NCBI GenBank assembly: GCA_964036665.1
Contig: OZ038528.1
Location: forward strand, 17,843,245-17,907,244
DNA length: 64,000 nucleotides
Direction of reading: 5' to 3'
From: Gordius sp. MW1
Lineage: Eukaryota > Nematomorpha > Gordioida > Gordea > Gordiidae
The notes under the pieces: model-generated
What the model was told of the DNA's origin: nothing
The model's database searches: none
The model's input: the letters and a program-made list of their open reading frames with translations, nothing else
Shown here: piece by piece, positions 58,400 through 64,000 of the stretch
How positions within the stretch are numbered: position 1 is the stretch's first letter
Layout of the letters: each line of letters starts with the position of its first letter
Program-made: the position numbers and the translations under genes

Positions 58400-59390
58400 T
58401 TATTTAATAATTTAGTTGAGAGACCTGCACGGCCTTTCCTTGCCCGAGTATGGGCCTAAAAGCCAGATAAACGTAATTCTTTTATCTTTCTTATTCGTTG
58501 TTGTTAATAATAACTAATTAAAAACATTTTAAATCTTTTGATAATTACCCTTCCCTGCCACCACGCCCATGACCCTTTTATTAGTTTGTTATATAGTATT
58601 AAGTTTATGTGACTTATTATTTATATTGCTTTCTAAATAATAATTATATCGTATTTTTCTTTTAAATACGTTCTGAAATTGAGGGAAAATGGAGGATGAT
58701 ATTGATAAGGGAGAAATAAACGTGCAAATGAGAAATTGTGCTTACTAAGGGTTTTTATATTATTATACAAACACACGCACACACTCTACGCTTGAATTTG
58801 TTGTGCGCTGTTTATTGATAAATTAAATACAGCAACCCCGTCCCCTATCGTAAAAAGGGCGGGAGAGAGAGAAGGGAAGAGGGGGTATATAAAACAAAAT
58901 CGCGTGGGTTATAATAGATCAGGGTAGGTAAAAAATAATAAATAATATTATAATATAGGCTGCATAACAATTAATAATAGTATATAGTAATTAAAATAAA
59001 ATTAAAAAACTACCTTTTTGTTAATATGTAAAAGAAAAAATAATATGATATGCCTTTCTGATGATTACAGATGAAAAATACTAAAATTGATAGCTAAATT
59101 AATAAATGAAAATAATAGCTATGAATATGAATTTAAAACTTATTATTGTTTACTGTAGATGGTGAATTGGATAATAAAATTCAGATTTGTGCATAACAAT
59201 TAATAATATTAAGCAATTATTGCATAGCAATTAACATAATAAAAACAATTAAAACTTACTTGGGTGGCTTATAAAATCAATTAAAAATTTAGAAACCCAG
59301 ACAATATAATTAATAAAACTTAATAACAAACATAAAAGTTACAAATATACATAATGGAGAATAATGAAATTTAATTGAATAATAATAATG
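58400..59390. other. Unassigned AT-rich sequence
   Basis: A purine patch (GGGCGGGAGAGAGAGAAGGG) at 58859. Otherwise nothing recognised. Confidence 0.5.
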
Positions 59391-59407
59391 GACTTGCGAC
59401 GTAACAA

Positions 59408-59515
59408 GCAGCGACATGCAATAGCTCCGCTATTGCCTGTTACGACCGCGCATGACAAAATGTCACAATGAGCAGCGACATGCAATAGCTCCGCTATTGC
59501 CTGTTATGACCGTAC
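59408..59515. repeat. Duplicated hairpin segment
   Basis: GCAGCGACATGCAATAGC, CTCCG, CTATTGCCTGTTA occurs twice (about 59410 and 59470). The stem GCAATAG/CTATTGC has a 5-base loop in each. Confidence 0.85.
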
Positions 59516-59579
59516 ACCTAAAAATGACACAGGTATTGTAAGGATATCTCAAAAAATTTACAGATGCTAAATTAAAACT

Positions 59580-60430
59580 TTTTCAACCACATTTTGGCCA
59601 ATGGTCATTTTTTTTATTGGTCAGCAGCTAGGACACTGTAAAAGTGGATATAAATTCATAAGAGTCAAAAAAAACGAAAAAAAATTTTTTGATTCACATT
59701 TTGGCCAATGGTCATTTTTTTCATTGGTTAGCAGCCAGGACACGGTAAAATTGGATATAAATTCATAATAGTCAAACGAGAAAAAAAAATTCGAATCACA
59801 TTTTGGCCAATGGTCATTTTTTCCATTGGTCAGCAGCCAACGGACGGCCAAAAAGCCATATTATCAATGGTAGTAACAAGAACAATTATAATAGTCAAAA
59901 AAAAACGAAAAAAATAAACTTGGATTCACATTTTGGCCAATGGTCATTTTTTTCCATTGGTCAGCAGCCAACGGACGGCCAAAAAGTCTTAACAAGAACA
60001 ATATATTAATATAAAACAAAAAAATAAAAAAATATTTGGCCTCTCCGGGATTCGAACCCACATCAAGAGAGGCATAGGCTTTAGTAGGGGGGGGGGGCAC
60101 AGGGACCCATATCAGTAAAGGCATAGGCTTTGCTAGGGAAGGGCATAGGGTAATTGTCAATGTTACCAAAAAAACGAAAAAAATAATTTCGATTCACATT
60201 TTGGCCAGTGGTCATTTTTTCCATCGGTCAGCAGCCAGCGGACGGCCAAAAAGTCAAAATAGCAATGGTGGTAACAGGAACAATCATAATAGTCAAAAAA
60301 AAACGAGAAAAAAAAACTTGGATTCACATTTTGGCCAATGGTCATTTTTTCATCGGTCAGCATCCAACGGACGGCCAAAAAGTCTTATTATCAATGTTAG
60401 TAACAAGAACAATCATAAGAGTCAAAAAAA
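59580..60430 (+). repeat. CCAATGG/CCATTGG array H, six units
   Basis: Same core; two tail types. 60040-60150 carries a reversed B-box-like segment (TCCGGGATTCGAACCCACAT) inside the array. Confidence 0.88.
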
Positions 60431-60696
60431 ACCCGGGATTCGAACCCAAAAACCAGTTAAGTGCACACTCGGTGCACACGAACAGCGTGACACGAACAGC
60501 GTGACAAACAAAATGGAAAGTGAGCCCATAAATTGCATAGCAATTAATAATGCTTGCTTACTCTAATAAAATCCAGGCAAGATGGAATATGTAGGAAGGA
60601 TGATTTATTTGTGTTAAGGCGTTTGTTTTGATATTTGCGCTCAAGTGAGTGGGGGGGAGGGTATGTGATGTGGGCGTTTATTGATTTTTTTACTTA

Positions 60697-62006
60697 GGCT
60701 ACGTCTTAAGACGCGCTACAACTTCAAGCCCGCAATTTTTTTTCTGTCCAAATACGCGCTTCACGTTTCATGGATACACATGCTTTATTAATCATTTTAC
60801 TTGTTTAGGGTTGTCAAGTTTAAAAAATAAATATACATTATCATATTAATGTTTAGGATTGTCAAGTTTAAAAAATAAATATACATTATCAACTTAATAT
60901 ATTGTTATCAATGCTTGATTGTCAAGTTTAGAAAATAAATACATTATCAACTTAATATATTGGATTAATGTTTAGAATTGTAAAGTTTAGAAAATAAATA
61001 TAGATTTTATTGTCTATAATATTAACTTAATATATTGTTATTAATGTTTAGGATTGTCAAGTTTAGAAAATAAATATACATTATTAACTTAATATATTGG
61101 ATTAATGTTTAGAATTGTCAAGTTTAGAAAATAAATATAGATTTTATTGTCTACAATATCAACTAATATATTGTTATTAATGTTTAGGATTGTCAAGTTT
61201 AGAAAATAAATATACATTATTAACTTAATATATTGTTATTAATGTTTGTTAAAGTTTGGTAAATAACTATAATTAAGCTTATAATACTTAAAACTCCTAT
61301 AAAAACAAAGCTTAAAAAGGCTGAAAAGATAGCTCAGGGTATTTGTTCACTACAAAATGTACTGATAATAAAGATTTGCCTATACATGATTATGAGATTA
61401 ATAATAACAATACTCAGCAAATACAGTTGAAAATATCTTTCAACCCAACAAGCTAGAGATTTGAGATATTTGTTCATATTCCAATAACTTAAATACTTTA
61501 TTCATATATAAATACAAGTTTTGTTAAAAATTTATTGGGATCAGATAAGGCTTTAAATCTTGAAGAAGAAAATCAAGAAATGTCTTTTCCAGATCCTGAG
61601 AAGTTCTTTGCTTCTCTGCCTCTATGTATATTTTCTTCAGAGTGTTTTCCATCTAGTTTTGCAATAATCCACTTTTAAAGTTAGTATTTTAATTGATACT
61701 AGTTACCAGCCAAGTTGCATTATGTGGCCACCAAACCCCAGGCTTATTCCATTCAATTATTTATGTGGAGCTTTTCATGTGCCTTTCCACACTTCTTAAT
61801 AATGTTTTTACTTGATCTTGTCTATCTATGTAAACATATTAGGTCACAGTATAAGCTTATTCAATAGCTTGTAGCTTATTGATCGCGGTTGAGTTGATAC
61901 GGCAAAACTACAAAAATGACGTGACGCTCGTATTAAGACGCGTCTATGTTTTAACATGGATTCGCTTTTTCAAGCTAGCTACAAAAGCGCGTTTTAAGAC
62001 GCACCC
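60697..62006. mobile_element. Possible Harbinger-like MITE
   Basis: Left end GGCTACGTCTTAAGACGCGC and right end, inverted, GGGTGCGTCTTAAAACGCGC (16 of 20 identical). The 3-base flanks TTA and TCA nearly match the TWA duplication of Harbinger elements. No transposase. A minisatellite fills 60805-61250. Confidence 0.5.
60805..61250. repeat. Minisatellite with GATTGTCAAGTTTA units
   Basis: Seven or more units of about 50-85 bp: GGATTGTCAAGTTTAGAAAA, TAAATATACATTAT, CTTAATATATTG. Lies inside the inverted-repeat element at 60697. Confidence 0.88.
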
Positions 62007-62344
62007 TCAAAGCTTCACTATTTATTGATGAAAATTGCGCGCCTTTAGGTTGAAGTGTAAATATAAATATTACGTCCACGAGGAAGCTAGAAATTTGTGT
62101 ATTTTTGCTAATTTATCAAAAACTTAATTTATTATAAGTTAGCAATAAAATATATTAACTATTGTTTATTACTCTTTAAGTTAAAATATTTTTGGTGCAA
62201 AATGGTACTTAAATTTTTTCAAATATGCTTAAAACTATATCATGACTTTGATTTAATTAGAATAATTTATCTAAAAGCACCGATTAATCTCGCAATGAAT
62301 AGAATCAATCTAAGATTTCAGAATGTTTATAAGTTGTGATATGA

Positions 62345-62440
62345 TCTTAGATATAACCATAGACTGCTTATCAACGACAAAATGTGTACTCTTTTTTCCG
62401 CCATCTTGACTTGCACTTTGTATAGTGGTAAGGTAATCAT
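62345..62440. repeat. Dispersed repeat shared with 42155-42260
   Basis: Contains CATAGACTGCTTATCAACGA and TCCGCCATCTTG. Confidence 0.55.
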
Positions 62441-62749
62441 ATAGAAATTCGTAATTTTCGCAAATTAAATAATCTTAAAATGGTAAATAAAAAAATACTG
62501 AATTGGGTAGATATCAAAAACAGCATTTTAATATAAATATCATTTAAAAAATACATAAAAATTAAAAATGTAAAAAATGCGATTAAAGTTTGTTTAATAA
62601 TATAGCTCCATCAATTTTAATTGCTATTTTGTATAATATTAATTTATTTACGTTTGTTTTAATTTATAAACTAGTGATGAAGGTAAATTGACTGTTATAG
62701 GGCAAAATTACATGGTTAAAATACACCAATTGCTCCCCTCAAGATGGAG

Positions 62750-62870
62750 GTTGATCGTCCGCAGGCTACTGACCAATGGAAAAAATGACCATTGGCCAAA
62801 TAAATCGAAATTTTTTTTTTCGTTTTTGAATAGGTTAACATTGATAATTACCCTATGCCCTCCACTACAA
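62750..62870 (-). repeat. Lone CCAATGG/CCATTGG unit with its trailing segment
   Basis: GACCAATGGAAAAAATGACC, then TTGGCC, then GGTTAACATTGATAATTACC CTATGCC as after other arrays. Confidence 0.75.
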
Positions 62871-62880
62871 GGGCCTATAA

Positions 62881-63048
62881 CTAATTATTTTGCATTTAAT
62901 ACCCCCCTATAGGCATTCTCGCCCATAAATTGCATAGCAAATATGCTACGTTTATACGGAGTATGGAAGAGTTCCCCCTTCCCTTCCCCCCTTCCCTTCC
63001 CCTACTCCCATTCCCCCCTTCCCCTTCCCACGAGGGCCGAAGGCCCGA
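62881..63048 (-). repeat. Hairpin-ended short repeat, copy 4
   Basis: CTAATTATTTTGCATTTAAT at 62881 and hairpin CGAGGGCCGAAGGCCCGAG ending at 63048. Confidence 0.88.
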
Positions 63049-63174
63049 GATTCTTAAATCTTTATTGATTCTTTTTATTTCCATCCTAAGCAAAAGCTAA
63101 TTTGGTTTTACTAAAATTTCATATTGATGCTTTTTAATTGCTTTATGCTGCTTTTAAATTGAGCTACATTCTAA

Positions 63175-63555
63175 GACTCTCGCCGAACACCGCAAAACGG
63201 TTAAATACCAGGCCCTCCTACCATCTAATATCTTTACCCCTATCGTTGCCTCGTGTTCTGGGACTTTTGGTCCGGCCGCCATTAAGCTTTTTAAAGAAAT
63301 CAGCCGTCGCTGCCCGCCCTCTAAATATTCCTCTAATTTTTTACTTAAACAAAAAATTGGTATTTTTATAGCTAAGTACAATTTTAAATCCCTGGCCGAC
63401 AGTTGGCCACTTTTACAAGATGACACATGCGACATTTTTGAATCATAATATTTTTATTTTGTTTTACATCCGCTATATTTTTCGAATTTTGACACTTCGT
63501 TTTTATAATGTTCTTACGTTCAAATAAACAATATATACATTTAAAAAAAAAAAAA
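63175..63555 (+). mobile_element. LINE 3' tail with perfect 57-bp target duplication
   Basis: 381 bp ending in an A13 tail. TTCATATTGATGC...CTACATTCTAA is present at 63118-63174 and again at 63556-63612 without a difference. This is a young, 5'-truncated insertion. Confidence 0.93.
63177..63449 (+). pseudogene. C-terminal end of a LINE ORF
   Basis: The open frame reads TLAEHRKTVKYQALLPSNIF, then TPIVASCSGTFGPAAIKLF, ending DDTCDIFES and TAA. The pattern FTPIV...G-x-x-x-A-I-x-L-x-x-x-I is found at the very end of some non-LTR retrotransposon proteins. I cannot give the clade. The reading is intact to its stop, in line with a recent insertion. Confidence 0.6.
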
Positions 63556-63612
63556 TTCATATTGATGCTTTTTAATTGCTTTATGCTGCTTTTAAATTGA
63601 GCTACATTCTAA

Positions 63613-64000
63613 AAGTTATGACTATAAAATAAATAAGGCCAAGAAATTTTTATACATCCTTTTATTGAGATTAGATGTCCTTATGAGATTTGTAGATAAT
63701 ATTTAATCATTAAATTAGAGGCATTTTCAAGTTTTTTATATGACTGTTTAAGCTATAAATTGTATTCACAGATTACTAAAGTCAGTGTTTTGATCCCCGC
63801 GATGCTAGTGCACGAATCTGGTAGAATTAGTAAAGTCAAATAATTTTTGGATAAATTTGAATCATCTATTTAAAAAAAGTTAAGCATATATGCCTAAAAT
63901 AAATGCCGCAAATTTTGTTAAAGCTTTGCCATGTAACACCTTCGTTGCAATGCCTAATTGTTTTTTAATGTTTAAATAAATATTTAGACTGAATTGGCGG
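63613..64000. other. Unassigned AT-rich sequence
   Basis: Nothing recognised to the window edge. Confidence 0.4.

Overview
This 64 kb window looks like repeat-dense, AT-rich nuclear DNA from an invertebrate animal. The evidence is one spliced animal-type gene for ribosomal protein uL1 (RpL10A, minus strand, five exons, four introns of 37-118 bp), set in a mosaic of eukaryotic transposons: Ty3/Gypsy, piggyBac, hAT, MULE-like, Helitron, RTE-like and R2-like elements. No bacterial operons, CRISPR arrays or plasmid genes are present. I cannot name the species. Introns of about 40 bp narrow the choice to lineages with very small introns.

Layout. 1-3107: 3' part of a Gypsy element with LTR-like repeats. 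3575-8058: a second, decayed Gypsy element with both LTRs. 8505-9060: dispersed repeat with internal tandem units. 9144-12605: hAT-type element with a perfect 8-bp target duplication, containing a TTAA-flanked piggyBac element (10333-12427) that itself holds a MULE-like remnant. 12784-14724: about 485 uninterrupted TACA repeats. 15240-17900: MITE, hAT fragments, tandem repeats. 18152-24160: a foldback element split by a piggyBac element with an intact transposase gene (18246-21088) and by an R2-like LINE (22296-24060). 25182-26310: MITEs. 26464-27135: unidentified ORF. 27177-28332: a second foldback element with G-run repeats and an 8-bp target duplication. 28440-34170: a piggyBac pseudogene split by a 4.3-kb hAT element with an exact 8-bp duplication.

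35494-36428 is RpL10A, the only convincing cellular gene. A nearly open Gypsy pol (36807-39267) lies about 0.38 kb from its start codon, pointing the other way. From 42 kb on are an RTE-like LINE fragment cut by a Helitron 5' end (43594), an almost full-length RTE-like LINE (54411-57262), and several arrays of a roughly 50-130 bp unit with an invariant CCAATGG...CCATTGG core. These arrays are associated with tRNA-like boxes and a short hairpin-ended repeat. At 63118-63612 a 381-bp LINE tail is flanked by a perfect 57-bp target duplication.

Most sequence here is therefore transposons inserted into transposons, and several junctions are exact enough to order the insertions. The least familiar items are the two foldback elements and the CCAATGG/CCATTGG satellite. 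Family names come from motif recognition by eye; no database search was run.
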